64,000 nucleotides of DNA. It comes from Pachyseris speciosa (Eukaryota > Cnidaria > Anthozoa > Scleractinia > Pachyseridae). The notes beneath the pieces were generated by a model. The model did no database searches. It was not told the DNA's origin and was given only the letters and a program-made list of their open reading frames with translations. Position numbers and translations under genes: made by a program. Shown here piece after piece: positions 41,487-52,639 of the stretch. Each line of letters starts with the position of its first letter. The stretch's first letter is position 1. The stretch is from positions 47,501 to 111,500 of the forward strand of contig JAEMWC010001622.1 in assembly GCA_016490735.1 (NCBI GenBank), written 5' to 3'.

Positions 41487-42730
41487 ACGCCATTGATCAG
41501 GGTTGGAATCTTCGTGTATCTCTCCTACTCAACGTGCAATGAAAGGCTTGAAGTTTCGACTTTGACTATGAATCCAACGACCAATGTTACAGCTATCAAC
41601 CCAGTAGGTTACTTGCACTCTTGTTTGGTTAATCGTAAACCAATGACTGCTCCCATAAGTTCCAAACGGGGAATACTCAGTGCCTTGAGTGGTGTCAATC
41701 TTGTTTTTGCTGCGATCAGATGTGTGCCAATGGATCCGTCTTCAAATTCGTATTGGGCATAAACAGCTGCTGCATAAGCTTTCTCTGACATGTCAGTGAA
41801 CATGTGAACTGTTAAATGTTTCTCATTGCTGTGGGAATCTTTAAGGCATCACAGAATCTTGATTTTTTCGAGGTCGGGTAACTCTCCAAACCATGTCTTC
41901 CATTTCCATTGTCAGCTGAAGTGGCATAACGTCATCCCATGTTACATCTTCAAGCCATGCTTCTTGCATCAACATCTTCCCTCTAACAGTGAAGGGTGAG
42001 AGAAATCCAAGTGGATCAAAGATGGTGGCGGTCTTCTTTAGTACGTTTCTTTTCGTGAATATGAAGTCGTCTGATGGAGTTGAATACCGGAATGAGAACC
42101 TGTCTTCTTGCGCGATCCACAAAATGCCTAGCATCTTTGTCACTGGGAACTCTGTCTTGCTCAAATCGATTTCAGCAGCTCTGTCTTGTTATGGAATATC
42201 TTCACCTCAGGTCGATGTGAAATCCACTTTCGAACATGAAATCCAGCCAGGTCTCCTTGCTCTGTAATTTGCTTCCTTGTCGTCTTAGCCTCTTCTATAC
42301 TCTTAATGGACGGCATCAGATCATTCATATAACAGTTATCTTGCACAGCCTCTGCTGCCAAAGGGAACTGTTCTTTGTGGTCACGTGCGTGTTGCTGCCA
42401 ATCATACTGAGCGCAAATCGGACAGTAGCACCCACCAAGTACAAATCGCTGAAACTCGTATGTATCTGGCTGTCTACTTGGATCAAGATTTCGCCATAGG
42501 AATCTGTGGTAAGGCCGATCCACTGGCTGTAGCACCAACTGATGGTACGTCTGACTAACGTCACCAGCAAGGGCTATTAACTCCTTCCTGAACCTCACTA
42601 GTATGTCAAATATGTTACTTTGTAACTTGGGACCTGGTGAAGTGTCTGTGTTAAGACTTCTTCCTTGGTACATTGCTGAGGCATCAAACACGATTCTGAC
42701 CTTTGTCGTTGCCCTGTCTGGTCGAATCAC
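41487..42730 (-). pseudogene. BEL/Pao reverse transcriptase and RNase H (broken)
   Basis: Minus frame 42161-42730 carries VRIVFDASAMYQGRSLN, the palm segment LALAGDVSQTYHQL and YMNDLMPSIKSIEEAK, all typical of Pao RT. The catalytic box is normally YxDD; here it reads YMND (42320-42331), so a metal-binding Asp is replaced by Asn. Frame 41841-42164 contains the KTATIFDPLGFLSPFTVRGK linker. 41609-41803 holds the RNase H-like segment with SIPRLELMGAVIGLRL. The region ends abruptly at 41487 where the Maverick begins; the continuation is at 22162. Confidence 0.88.
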
Positions 42731-43551
42731 TGGGAAATGAGGTAATAGCCATTCAGATTCACTTTTTGCTTTAGTGGGTGGGATGCGTCAAATGTAGTTC
42801 TTCTGTAGGTACTCGTCAATAGCTTTCTGATAAGCAGTTGCTGTCTTTTCATCTTTAGCCAGTTTGCGTTCGACTTGCCATAGCAGTCACTTTGCCATTG
42901 ACACTTTCCAATCCGACTTGAAAAGTCATTGACTTGCTGGTCGTTCGCGGGTTCCTTACAGCCTTTTACTCCCAGTTCTTCTACTAGATCTTCGTTAATG
43001 TACCTTGTGTCACTTCCTTCGTCAAGTAAACAGTTCACTAGCAGTCTTTTGTTTCCATTCTTCAGTATCAATGGGACCGTCTGAAGAGCTACTACCTTTT
43101 TGCACGTCTGTGCTGCTGTTTCCATTGTGGCTGTATGAGTACTTGCATCCCCCTCCATGATCTGAGAAATTGTACTTTCTTGGGATATATGGCTCTGATT
43201 TGCGCTGATGTTACCCTGACGTCCTTCTCCGTTTTCTTGAATGGCTGTTATAGTTTCATGGGTCGAGACTTGGGTTAGAGGACTTGTTCTGTATGAACGT
43301 CCGTTTCCTCTTGAGGGGTAGCTGTCTGCATGGAGTAAACGGTGATGAGTGTCGATGCACCTGTCGATTTTGCATTCTCGGTAATTTGGACACAAGTTTC
43401 TGAGATGATCATTATCCAGACATCTATAACAGAGCCCCAGGCGCTTGGCTGTCTCCCATCTTCTCTCTACTAGTCTTCCTTTAAACACGTTACAGTACCA
43501 AATAGGATGACTGTGACCACAGAGCTTACAATTCTGAACCTTCGGTTCCAC
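42727..43551 (-). pseudogene. BEL/Pao zinc knuckles and aspartic protease
   Basis: A 274-codon frame starts with Cys/His knuckles (CKLCGHSHPIWYC and LCYRCLDNDHLRNLC, residues about 8-65), followed by a low-complexity spacer and then VNCLLDEGSDTRYINEDL, the active-site region of the retropepsin-like protease. Knuckles bind the RNA genome and the protease cuts the polyprotein. The frame is open over both domains but is separated by stops from gag and shifts before RT. Confidence 0.85.
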
Positions 43552-43593
43552 ACCGCCCCTATTTGAGACAAATGATTTAGCACTGTTTTCGCT

Positions 43594-44716
43594 TCACTTC
43601 CAGGGCACTGTTTTTTCTCTCACCTTTTCATCGGATCCAATTCTGTTTTGTATCTCGGAAGCCTGCACCCAATATTCTGCTTCTTCTGCAATCCAGTCTA
43701 TCAACTTCTCTAGCAACTCAAGCTCCTGATTTTCCTTTACCCATCTGTAGTACTGAGCCAGCAATTTCTCTGGTATTTTCTTGAGCATGATAGTGTACAA
43801 AGTTCTGTCTTGTAAGTCTGATTGACATCCATTCTCTTTCAGATTAATAAGAGCTCTTTCCAGTGCATCCACAAATTTTTCTAGCGCTTTAACATCATCC
43901 TCTCGAAGTATCTTCATCTTCTTTAGCTCTTATAAACGCCCTTGCACTTGACGCCGACTTCCTCCGTACTTCCTTTGCAGCCTAGCTTTTGCCGTCTCCT
44001 ATGCCCCTTCAGAGTAACCCAGTCCCTTGACCATCTGTGCCGCCTCACCAGTCAGACATCCTTCCAACCTCAACATCTTAAACTGCGCGGAAAGAGAAGA
44101 TGAATCCACATAGCCTGAAAATGCAGCATGCCACCTGGGAAATTCTAGTTTGTTTCCGCCAAATACAGGGATCTTGATCTGTTCTAGTTGTCCGTTCACC
44201 GTGTTGCTTGAGTTAAACAAATCCCCCACTTGTGGATTACTTGTATGTCGGTGTCTGTGAATGCGAACATTCTGGTGAGTCGGTTTATACGGGTCTTCTT
44301 TCTTCACTCGGGACTCGGTTGTCCTCTCGTTTGTCTTCACCGAAGTGCTGTGATTCACACGTACACTGAGCTTTCTCCTTATCTTCAGAACCACCATTTC
44401 ACGCTCTACTTATACTACTATTTACTTGTGCTAGCATGACGATGCAAGCTTCACCAAGCTCTCAGTCTACTTGCTCACTAACTTCTTCCATTTCCTTATC
44501 ACTTCATCTCGACCTCTCTAAGCGTTCTATTACCTCCACTATCTTGCGTCTATCATACTTCTCATCTGATACCAATACAGCTAACTGATCTAGCAACCGA
44601 GTTAAATTCGACTTAGCATTCTTTTTCTCTCGTTTCAACGCTCCAACTACCGTATGTAATTGACCATTTTCGTCTTTGTACCTTTCTTGTCCGTCTCCAT
44701 TGTCTTCGTTGTCCAT
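43594..44716 (-). pseudogene. BEL/Pao gag (broken)
   Basis: Three minus frames make up gag. 44504-44716 begins MDNEDNGDGQERYKDENG and has a charged helical stretch. 43999-44397 carries IPVFGGNKLEFPRWHAAFSG, the hallmark of the DUF1759 gag domain, and ends at a stop after GLGYSEGA. 43594-43917 holds the following helical part (VDALERALINLKENG). The protein would form the virus-like particle. Stops near 43998 and 44400 disable it. Confidence 0.8.
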
Positions 44717-44834
44717 TTTGTCTTTATTCCATCCAGAAAAACAGAAATCCGGTTTGTTTCACTTCATGACGCCGGTGGCCGACTCGTCTCCCCATACCCA
44801 AAATCTTGCAAAACTGACCTGAAATAACCTCTAC

Positions 44835-44853
44835 AATCCGGCTCAAAGGACCA
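44835..44853 (-). promoter_or_regulatory. Primer binding site, tRNA-Tyr type
   Basis: Three bases from the 5' LTR, the plus strand reads AATCCGGCTCAAAGGACCA. From established tRNA sequences, animal tRNA-Tyr ends AATCCGGCTCGAAGGA plus CCA, a match with one mismatch. The retroelement minus-strand cDNA would be primed here. Confidence 0.65.
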
Positions 44854-45021
44854 AAATGTTCTGACGGTTTTCCCGACAGCCCTCAAAGTCCGTAACATCG
44901 ATTAGAAAACCCCCTTTAAATGCCGAAGAAAAAATCCAACGCCAGTTTGACGCCGCAAAAATCCCAGATCCACTTTATTTTGTACACGTGAGAAAACATA
45001 ATTGTGCCATTAAAATTTAAA

Positions 45022-46484
45022 AATAAGCGAAAGAAGTTTTACACAATGTTTCGATGACTCCATGTCATCATTTTCAAGTGAACAGAGAATAAAATTTACA
45101 ACATAATATATACCGTGCAAGGCGATAAAATGTAAAATATGCAGGTAACAAGTGACAAGTTTAAATAAATAGTTTTGCATGTATGGAGTCTGATTGTGTG
45201 TTCAAGCATGGCCTTTTCTTCTTTATGAATAACATTTCATAAATCAGACAGTCCAGTTTTCCGTTGCACTTCTTTAGGACGGAAAAGTTGTTGGTAAGGT
45301 CGCTGATGGTTTTCAGACCGTGGTCGTTCTTTAAGTGCTTGCCGATTGCTGAATAACGGTGTTCGTCAATACGTTGGTGTAAATGCCGGCTGGTGTAGCT
45401 GACATACTCTGCATCACACAGATCACATTTATAATTGTACACAACGCATTGTTGGCTAATTATAGGTGGTTTTGGCTCACACATCTTGAGGTCTTCACAT
45501 ATTTTGCGACTCATGAACACAGGTTGAAGAGTGAGATCAATTTTGTTGCTTAGATCTGATAGTTGTCTTCTCACTGCGTCAGCTGACTTTTGATCTTTAA
45601 ACGGCAGAATCACTCGGTGAACAGAATTTTCTTTGGTGGACTGAGTTTGCACTTCAGGGTTTTCAGACCGCACTGAAGTGACAAAGTGACAGATAGTGGA
45701 CTTGATGAGGGTGTCAGGGTACTTGAGGTTAGTAAACATCACCGTGAGATGATCACATTCAGATTTGAAAGACTGCCAGGTGGTTGACAGGCGGAACGCA
45801 CGATTTAACATGGTCTTGAGTAACGATTTCTTGTACCTCTTATCGACATGGCTTTGGTGGTGAAGAAGTAGGCCGGTGTTCGTTGGTTTCCGATAGACAC
45901 TCATTTCCAGTTTGCATCCTTTCTTGAGCACTTCCATACCGATAAAGGGTAATTTGTTATCAAATGCTAGTTCCATGGTGAAATTTATTGATGGATGACA
46001 GCTATTAAGCGTTAATAAGAAATCTTCTGCTGCTGGTACATTTTTCATCGTGGCAAATGTGTCATCCACGTACCTTCTGTAAAATTCAGGGAGCTTGTTG
46101 TCCTGTTCTAGTTTCTCTTCGATAGAACAGAGAAATGCGTTTGCCATGAGAGGGCCCAAGGGGGAGCCCATTGCCACGCCGTTGATCTGTTCGTAAAGCT
46201 TCCCATCAAACTGGAATAGTTGATTCTGATTTATGAAATGTTATTCATAAAGAAGAAAAGGCCATGCTTGAACACACAATCAGACTCCATACGTGCAAAA
46301 CTATTTATTTAAACTTGTCACTTGTTACCTGCATATTTTACATTTTATCGCCTTGCACGGTATATATTATGTTGTAAATTTTATTCTCTGTTCACTTGAA
46401 AATGATGACATGGAGTCATCGAAACGTTGTGTAAAACTTCTTTCGCTTATTTTTATTATAAGATGTTTAACTAAATCTAATCTT
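45022..46484 (-). mobile_element. Penelope-like element with inverted terminal copies
   Basis: The element lies in the BEL 5' LTR between 13 bp copies of ATTAAAATTTAAA. Its outer parts, 45022-45247 and 46226-46458, are reverse complements of each other, a known arrangement of Penelope pseudo-LTRs. Between them is a 5'-truncated RT plus GIY-YIG frame. The short tail 46459-46484 is not repeated. Each terminal copy contains TGATGACATGGAGTCATCGA and CGAAACGTTG, similar to the hammerhead motif reported in Penelope elements. Confidence 0.85.
45161..46225 (-). pseudogene. Penelope RT and GIY-YIG endonuclease, 5'-truncated
   Basis: The frame is open from LYEQINGVAMGSPLGPL (RT palm) through YRRYVDDTFAT (catalytic YVDD intact), LPFIGMEVLKKG and the connector to CVVYNYKCDLCDAEYVSYTSR, a GIY-YIG-like start in which the second motif reads YVSY, then HRYSAIGKHLKNDHG and the closing Lys-rich part. 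The N-terminal fingers of the RT are absent; the frame begins exactly at the inverted copy. It is otherwise well preserved over about 350 codons. Confidence 0.85.
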
Positions 46485-46655
46485 ATTAAAATTTAAATCA
46501 TTTGAATTAACCAATGAGCACACGTGTCTGAAATTGAAACAATAGAAATGAAACAAAGTCTGTAACTGTGCATGCACCAGGGTTTAAGTGCCAACTGAGT
46601 TCTTTCAAATTTTTTTTGTCATTTCTGTAAATGCAGAAAAGGTCGCAACAGCCAC

Positions 46656-47164
46656 TGATCCTCAAAAAATGCAGCTAGGATATCGTTTTTCATTCATGTT
46701 TTAAGCAGTTTTATTCAAGAAAACGCATGTTTGATTCAAACTTCAGCCTTTCCAGTAGTTTCAAGAACGTGAAAAGCAAGCTTTTTCAGATTACATTTCA
46801 AATGTGATTAGCATAACTTAAATGGGAATTGAAAAAAATATCAGACATGAAATTAATTTATACAGAGGTTTTAAACTTTAATTTGGGTGAGATCTGATAA
46901 TTGAGTTTTTTATTCGAATGAATTAAAGCGTTTCTCCTCCCAAAAAACTGCAAATTTCTTTCCAGAGCTTCCTGCAATTATGAACTTCAAGAGACGCATA
47001 CATATGGTAAATAAAATCGGATAACCAGTACACTAACATTTTGCACACTTTAAATCTAAATTAAGAACTTTCCTCCTGAACTGACTTCCTCTTATTTTGT
47101 TTATTTTGCTTGCTTGTTTGTTTGTTTGTGTTCTTGCTTTTTAACCTAAATGTGCTTACAAATT
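46656..47164. other. Non-coding, nothing recognised
   Basis: AT-rich sequence beginning with the BEL target site. No coding frame or repeat ends were seen. Confidence 0.45.
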
Positions 47165-47612
47165 TATTTATTTATTTGACTTTACACTGGTAAAACATCA
47201 GGACTTAAAGTAAATTCTAAATTACATTAATTACATTGTTAAATATACTAATTACAAAATCTTAAAACGACAGAAAAAAATAGCAATAAGAAAATGCCTG
47301 CTTTCCATGAATGCTGTGTGTTCATAATCGTAATTAAATCATTCATAGCTAGAAAAGAAACCTCTGCAGCCAGATTTGAAACTCGCGAGAGTTTGTGCTT
47401 GCCACAGATTAGTAGGTAAACTGTTCCACAGCACCGCACCATCATAGCTAAAGCTGTTTTTTAGAAAGTTAGTGCGGGACAGTGGAACAGCTAGTTTGCC
47501 TTCGCAATCCCTTAGAGAATAGGTAGATATTTCACTCCGATCAGTAAACATAGATTTCAGATAGCCAGGGGCAAGACCATTAAGTGATTTAAATAAGACA
47601 CGCCTAAATTAT
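47165..47612 (-). mobile_element. LINE 3' fragment
   Basis: The minus strand holds the last part of a LINE reverse transcriptase region: LAPGYLKSMF, SEISTYSLRDCEGKLAVP, NSFSYDGAVLWNSLP. A 3' UTR with (AAAT)n follows near 47165. It is strongly 5'-truncated, as is usual for LINE copies. Confidence 0.7.
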
Positions 47613-48650
47613 CATTTTATAGTTGTATTTTTCTTGAGGTGCCTGTAGCCCGAATTAGCCCTAATTGTTTCTATATGGGCATCCTCACCTAATGCTTTTC
47701 TTTTATCGATTATTTAATATCTCTTGTAGTTTAATATATATTTATTTTGCAATTTAAAACAACAATAAGTGGCAAAAATAAACTTAAACTGAAACTTTCA
47801 GTAACAATTTGGAGAAAATGGCAAGTTCTGCTACTTAGTCCATGGACCAGGACCTCCAAAAATGACATTTCGGTACCACTCTGGGTGAGTAGTGCTACCA
47901 TACATCTTTGAAAACTACAATTACTCTAGTTTTATATTATCTATGATAGCAGTGCTAAATGAGTAGCTTAACAGGATTTATCAAGTGACAAAGTGACGTC
48001 ACTCATTTCTACAGAATCAACAGGATACAAACAATGACTGCTCAAAAATACTGTTCCGAGTTTAATAATGATACGTAAAGAGTACTTTATATGCGAAAAT
48101 GATGCAAACGTCTACCAGATGAATTTTTAAACCATGAGTTTTAACAATTTGTTTCCCATGGCAACACTGAAAAAATATTTAAATTTCAACAAAAACATCT
48201 TGAGTAGTTTTTTATTGTGTTCATCTCACAGAGTTGTCACCAAATGGAATCAGAAGATAATAAGTGGTTCAAAACCTATGATTTGGTGAGACGCAATATC
48301 AACCAAGATAGTGGGTCTCAATTAATACCAGTCTGCCATCTTGGATCCGCCAATGTGGATCCGTCATCTTGGATTTTAAGACAAGATTATGCAAAAAGCA
48401 AAATGTCGCGAAAGTGTTTGAAAATTGAACATATTGTACATTTTGATTCAAAGCACTTATAATTTCATTAACAAATCACTTGAAAAGCTCCCTTATGCTG
48501 GAGAAGCACAAAAGTTAATAAGAAATATTTGAGAAATTGGAGCAGATCAATGCCTATTGCCTTAAAAGGAGAACATAATTCATGAGGTGAACTAATGATT
48601 TTATAATTTTGTCAACAATATCTTCTAGCTTAACAGATTTTTTCTATCAA
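47613..48650. other. Non-coding, one doubtful exon-like piece
   Basis: At 48231-48284 an acceptor (CTCACAG) and donor (GTGAGA) enclose 54 open bases (SCHQMESEDNKWFKTYDL). The surrounding CATCTTGGATCCGCC repeats suggest a dispersed repeat, so it is not called as an exon. Nothing else was recognised. Confidence 0.35.
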
Positions 48651-48654
48651 TATT

Positions 48655-48882
48655 AATGCATTAATCTTCCTCATCCTCCTTGTCATCAAAACATTTGTCA
48701 TCAAGCATCTCTTCAGCATGATTGTTGCAGTCGTGAAGTTAGTACATATCAGTGCATTTAAGGCCATTTGTAAGACAGGTACAGGTGGGTAGCTTGCATG
48801 ATCTTGCACAAGAAAAGGAGAGAAACTCAAGGAGAGCTGCAGGGGCTGGTTCTCCACTCATCCATTTGATGGATAAGTTGCT

Positions 48883-48927
<45 letters not shown>

Positions 48928-48982
48928 GCAGCTCTGCAGACTTCTTCTCCAAGCAGCTACTTGGTAGTTTGCTCTCAAGGAA

Positions 48983-49020
<38 letters not shown>

Positions 49021-49235
49021 CGAGTCAACTTTCCCTTGCTTGGCACAGAATAACCTATAAGAAAGTCCAATGGTGTTACAGGCTCCATAAAATCATTCGA
49101 TAATCAAAGAGCCTAAGAACAGTTAACAACATCAATCAATCAATTAAAACAAACTCCTCATACCAATAGCGCAGTTCATTGACATCATAGGTCTTTGTGG
49201 TGGAGCTGTACATCTTGCAGGTGAACTCTTGGAGC

Positions 49236-49272
<37 letters not shown>

Positions 49273-49288
49273 CTATTCCTTGAAATAG
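48655..49288 (-). pseudogene. Multicopy Cys-rich gene family fragment, two exons
   Basis: The 5' exon (about 49136-49285) reads MEWNLTDERFAKLQEFTCKMYS and VNELRYWYEEF. After an intron ending TTCTTATAG (acceptor at 49053-49060) the 3' exon reads LFCAKQGKVDSNQLPPC, then HSLRANYQVAAWRRSL, GHGWVEEDSNLSIKW, APAALLEFLSFSC and a Cys row CARSCKLPTCTCLTNGLKC. 'FvC.lY...vNe.R', 'LPPt.d....H..Ra.yQ' and the final CxC cluster belong to a protein family repeated many times in cnidarian and other invertebrate genomes, of unknown function and probably spread by transposons. A stop (TAA at about 48737) interrupts the Cys region. The BEL element begins directly upstream. Confidence 0.5.
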
Positions 49289-49290
49289 GG

Positions 49291-51123
49291 TTTGAAATGG
49301 TGCCGGAGAATATACAAGGATCAAGACTAAAATCGACCGCTTATAGGAAAAGATGGAGAGCCTGTCACCGAACTGACCAAACTAGGCTGGTTCATTATGT
49401 CTCCTGGGCAAGAATTCGACCAGAACTCAATGATGTTAACTCAGACGAGCCAAGTACAATACAAAGAGCTTTGCCGACTTGACATGCTAGGACTAGCAGA
49501 CAACGCCTTTAACGACCAGCAAGTAAGTGGTTTACAGTGAGTTCAAGGAACAACTAGTGAGGAGTGAAGAGGGGTGGTATGAGACGGGATTGCCATGGAA
49601 GGGAGATCGGTCATCTCTGCCAAGTAACAAGCACGGAAGTCTACAATGGCTGCGCTCTTTACCTCGCAAATTGAATCGAGAGGAACAGTACGACAACATA
49701 ATAAGAGAGCAGAGAGATCTAGGAGTTATTGAGAAGGCTGACAAACCTACCAATGGGGTTGAATTCTACATCCCACACAAGCCAGTAGTACGGTAAAACG
49801 CTGAGTCAACCAAAATGCACATTGTTTACGATGCGTCTGCTAGAGCTTACCAGTCACCACCATCTTTGAACGACTGTCTAAACGCTGGCCCTCCACTGCA
49901 GAACAAGCTGTGGGATGTCCTTGTTCGCCAGCGGTCTTACCCAGTAAGAGTGGCCGGAGATTTGAAGAAAGCATTCCCTCAAATGACAGGGATGCGCTCA
50001 GGTTTCATTGGAGGAAAGACGAGAACTCGGAGCTCGAAACACTGAGGTTTACAAGAGCGCTCTTCGGCCTGACGTGTTCGCCATTTCTGCTTGGGGGAGT
50101 CAGAGTGCCATCTCGGAACATGGGTACCCAAGATGCCAGAGTTGGTACCAGAGCTCCAGAGAAACCTCTACGTAGATGACCTGCTATCGGGAGGGGCAAC
50201 AGTTCAGCAGGCGAAGTATCATGAGGAACACGCTATTGAAATCTTTGAAGATGCCAGTTTCACCTTACACAAATGGCATTAAAACGTCCCAGAACTAGAA
50301 GGAGAGAACGGTGACAAGAGTAAAGGCACAGATCTGACGTTTGCCAAGCAGCAGCTCCAACAACCAGGGGAAGCAAAAGCCAACATGTTGGGCTTTGGTT
50401 GGGATAAAGAAAGAGATGAATTGAGCATGAAGTTTCCAACTGAAGACGTCCCACCATCCAAAATGGGAGTGCTGAGTAAACTTGCGAAGGTGTATGACCC
50501 TCTGGGCCTAGTTTTACCCGGTAACCGTTGAAGGCAAGGTTATCTTCAGAGATGTGTGTGACAGCAAACAAGCTTGGGATACCAAACTCACGGGACCACT
50601 GCTACAGAGATGGCAGAAATGGGAACAGTCCCTCCCCTTAGAAGTGTCAGTGCCAAGGTCAATCACAAGCTTTCAAGAACCCCTACAAGATATCGAGCTG
50701 CACAGCTTTGGTGACAGGAGCAAGCTAGGAGTAGGCACCGCAGTCTACGCAGTAGTAAAACAAGCGTCGGGAACAATGCAATGACTGGTAGCTGCTAAGG
50801 AAGGCCTTTCCATACCCCGCCTTGAACTAGTCGCTGGCCATATGGCGACGAACCTGCTGACCAATGTGAGAGAAGCTATGGAGGGATTACAGACCTCGAA
50901 TGTGTATGGGTGGCTGGACAGCACTGTTGCCCTTCATTGGATACGGGGAGGAGGGGAATACAGGCAGTTTGTCCAGAACCGGGTAGCAAAGATCAGAGCA
51001 CGTGCTGACATAGAGTGGCAGTACGTGAGCTCCAAAGAAAACCCAGCCAACCTGGCTAGCTGTGGGGGGTCTGTGTGTGGATCATTGCTTTGGTGGAATG
51101 GACCTAAGTGGTTAGCTAACTGA
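49291..51123 (+). pseudogene. BEL/Pao RT and RNase H, second element (broken)
   Basis: Reading starts in the protease-RT linker (GAGEYTRIKTKIDRL, stop; TQTSQVQYKELCRLDMLGLAD), then RT: EGWYETGLPWKGDRSSLPSN, MHIVYDASARAYQSPPSLND, AGDLKKAFPQM and LYVDDLLSGGATVQQA with an intact YVDD box. AKVYDPLGLVLPG follows, and then RNase H-like sequence (50554-51123: IPRLELVAGHMATNLL, VYGWLDSTVALHWIRGG). Frame changes lie near 49800, 50045, 50090, 50530 and 50785, and there are several stops. It cannot encode an active polyprotein. Confidence 0.88.
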
Positions 51124-51371
51124 GAGGAGTAGCCACACAACCTAGTGACCTCAGCTTCCCCAGCGACAGAAGTCGAAGCCAAAGCCATGTGAGAAGTTTT
51201 ATCAGTTGCACAGCCTAAACCTCCAACTGAACCATTTGAAGTACTGCTAGTTAAGAGAAACATGAGCTCAGACGCGCATTGAGGGTTGTTGCATGGATCA
51301 AGAGGTTTACAGCCAATTGCAAGTCACCCAAGAGACTGTCAAGTCCATTAACGACTGAAGAATAAGAGAGC

Positions 51372-52639
51372 GTGAAATTGCAGTGGATCAGACGAGTACA
51401 ACAACAAGCTACGAAGCAGCCAAACTATCCACAAATCAAGAGAAGCTTGAACCTGCAGCTAAATGATGACGGGCTTCTGGAGCGCCGAGGGCGTATTCAG
51501 GGCAAGTACCCCATTTACCTACCAGAAGACGCCGAATTTACAAGGAAGCTAGTGCGATGGGTGACGTACTGGGTCCCACGATCGCAACAACTGGTGAAGA
51601 AAGTAATGTAGGAGTGCTGGGGATGAAAGAGGTTCCAGGCAACAGCAGTTGCAGTGCCCCATCCCGGTCTTCTACCAACAGATCGGACAGAAGGGACAAC
51701 AGCATTTGAAGTCGTTGGTGTAGACTTTGCTGGTCAATCCGCTACCGCCAGGGACAAAATCAAGAGGGGAAAGCTTACATTGCTCTGTTTGCCTGCCGTT
51801 TAACGCGAGTGGTACATCTTGAGGTATTGCCTAGCCTAGAAACTGAGAAGTTTATTCCATGCTTGAAGCGGTTTATTGCAAGACGGGGCCGACTGAAGGC
51901 AATGGGCAAACCTTCATCAAAACAGCTAAGTGGTTGACGATTGTCCATCAAGATGAGAACGTGCATGGATACCTCGAACAACAAGAGATCCAGTGGAAAT
52001 TCAACCTTCCCCGAGCACCTTGGTGGGGAGGGCAGTTCAAACGGCTCATAGGTGTAGTGAAATGGGCTTTCAACAAGACCATCGGAGCAGCAACGTTGAC
52101 CTGGAATGAGCTCAATGACATCATACTCGATGTTGAGGTCCAGGTTAACCATCATCTGCTAAGCTACGTGGAGGATGACGTTCAACTTCCTACCTTGACT
52201 CCATCAACATTCCTATTTCAGCGCTAAAACCTGCTGCCAGAACAGGAGCCTTAGAGGGAGGAAGAGATGGACTTGACAAAGTGTGGAAAATATCTCAAGT
52301 CCTGTAAAGATCAACTCTGGTACCGTTGCACAAGAGAGTACTTGTCTGCTCTGCAGGAGAGACAACTTGAATCACAAGCACAAGAACTTCCAAGTAGCAG
52401 TGGGAGATGTTGTCCTCATTATAGCTGAAGAGAAGAATCGTTACAAGTGGCCAATGGGCGTGGTACGACGACTGTATCCTGGCTGTGACGGGGTGGTGTG
52501 GGCGGTGCAAGTGGACACCAGGAAGGGACAGCTTGACAGGCCTATTCAGCACCTGTATCCGCTGGAGCTGAGCTGTGACAGAGAGATATCTTGTCTACCT
52601 ATGCTTAACCCAATAGCAGAAGTTTTCCACCCTCGTTGA
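51372..52639 (+). pseudogene. BEL/Pao integrase and tail, copy A (broken)
   Basis: The frame 51372-51611 holds KRSLNLQLNDDGLLERRGRI, the linker before the H2C2 zinc region. Integrase core pieces follow: VVGVDFAG-like sequence near 51720, then 51859-52227 with APWWGGQFKRLIGVVKWAF and LLSYVEDDVQLPTLTPSTFL. The frame 52283-52639 is the DUF5641-type tail, with VAVGDVVLIIAEEKNRYKWP and RPIQHLYPLEL. Stops and shifts separate all three. An almost identical copy lies 2866 bases downstream. Confidence 0.85.

Larger units (their letters stand above)
20060..46650 (-). mobile_element. BEL/Pao LTR retrotransposon with nested insertions
   Basis: LTRs start TGTTCTGACGG and end GGTCGCAACA at both ends. A perfect 5 bp target duplication GCCAC lies at 20055-20059 and 46651-46655. 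The internal order on the minus strand is primer site, gag, zinc knuckle/protease, RT, RNase H, integrase, as in BEL/Pao. A Maverick (22163-41486) splits the RNase H-integrase region and a Penelope element (45022-46484) splits the 5' LTR. Without these, the element would be about 5.8 kb. The coding region has several stops and shifts, so it is not autonomous. Confidence 0.92.
44857..46650 (-). repeat. BEL/Pao 5' LTR split by a Penelope-like element
   Basis: LTR sequence is present at 44857-45021 and 46485-46650, with the 13 bp ATTAAAATTTAAA duplicated at the break (45009-45021 and 46485-46497). The 3' LTR at 20060-20376 gives the uninterrupted form. Confidence 0.9.

Noticed and set aside
48231..48284. 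Exon-like piece SCHQMESEDNKWFKTYDL with acceptor and donor
   Set aside because: Surroundings look like a dispersed repeat (GGATCC-containing direct repeats), and the piece does not resemble the two coiled-coil exons.
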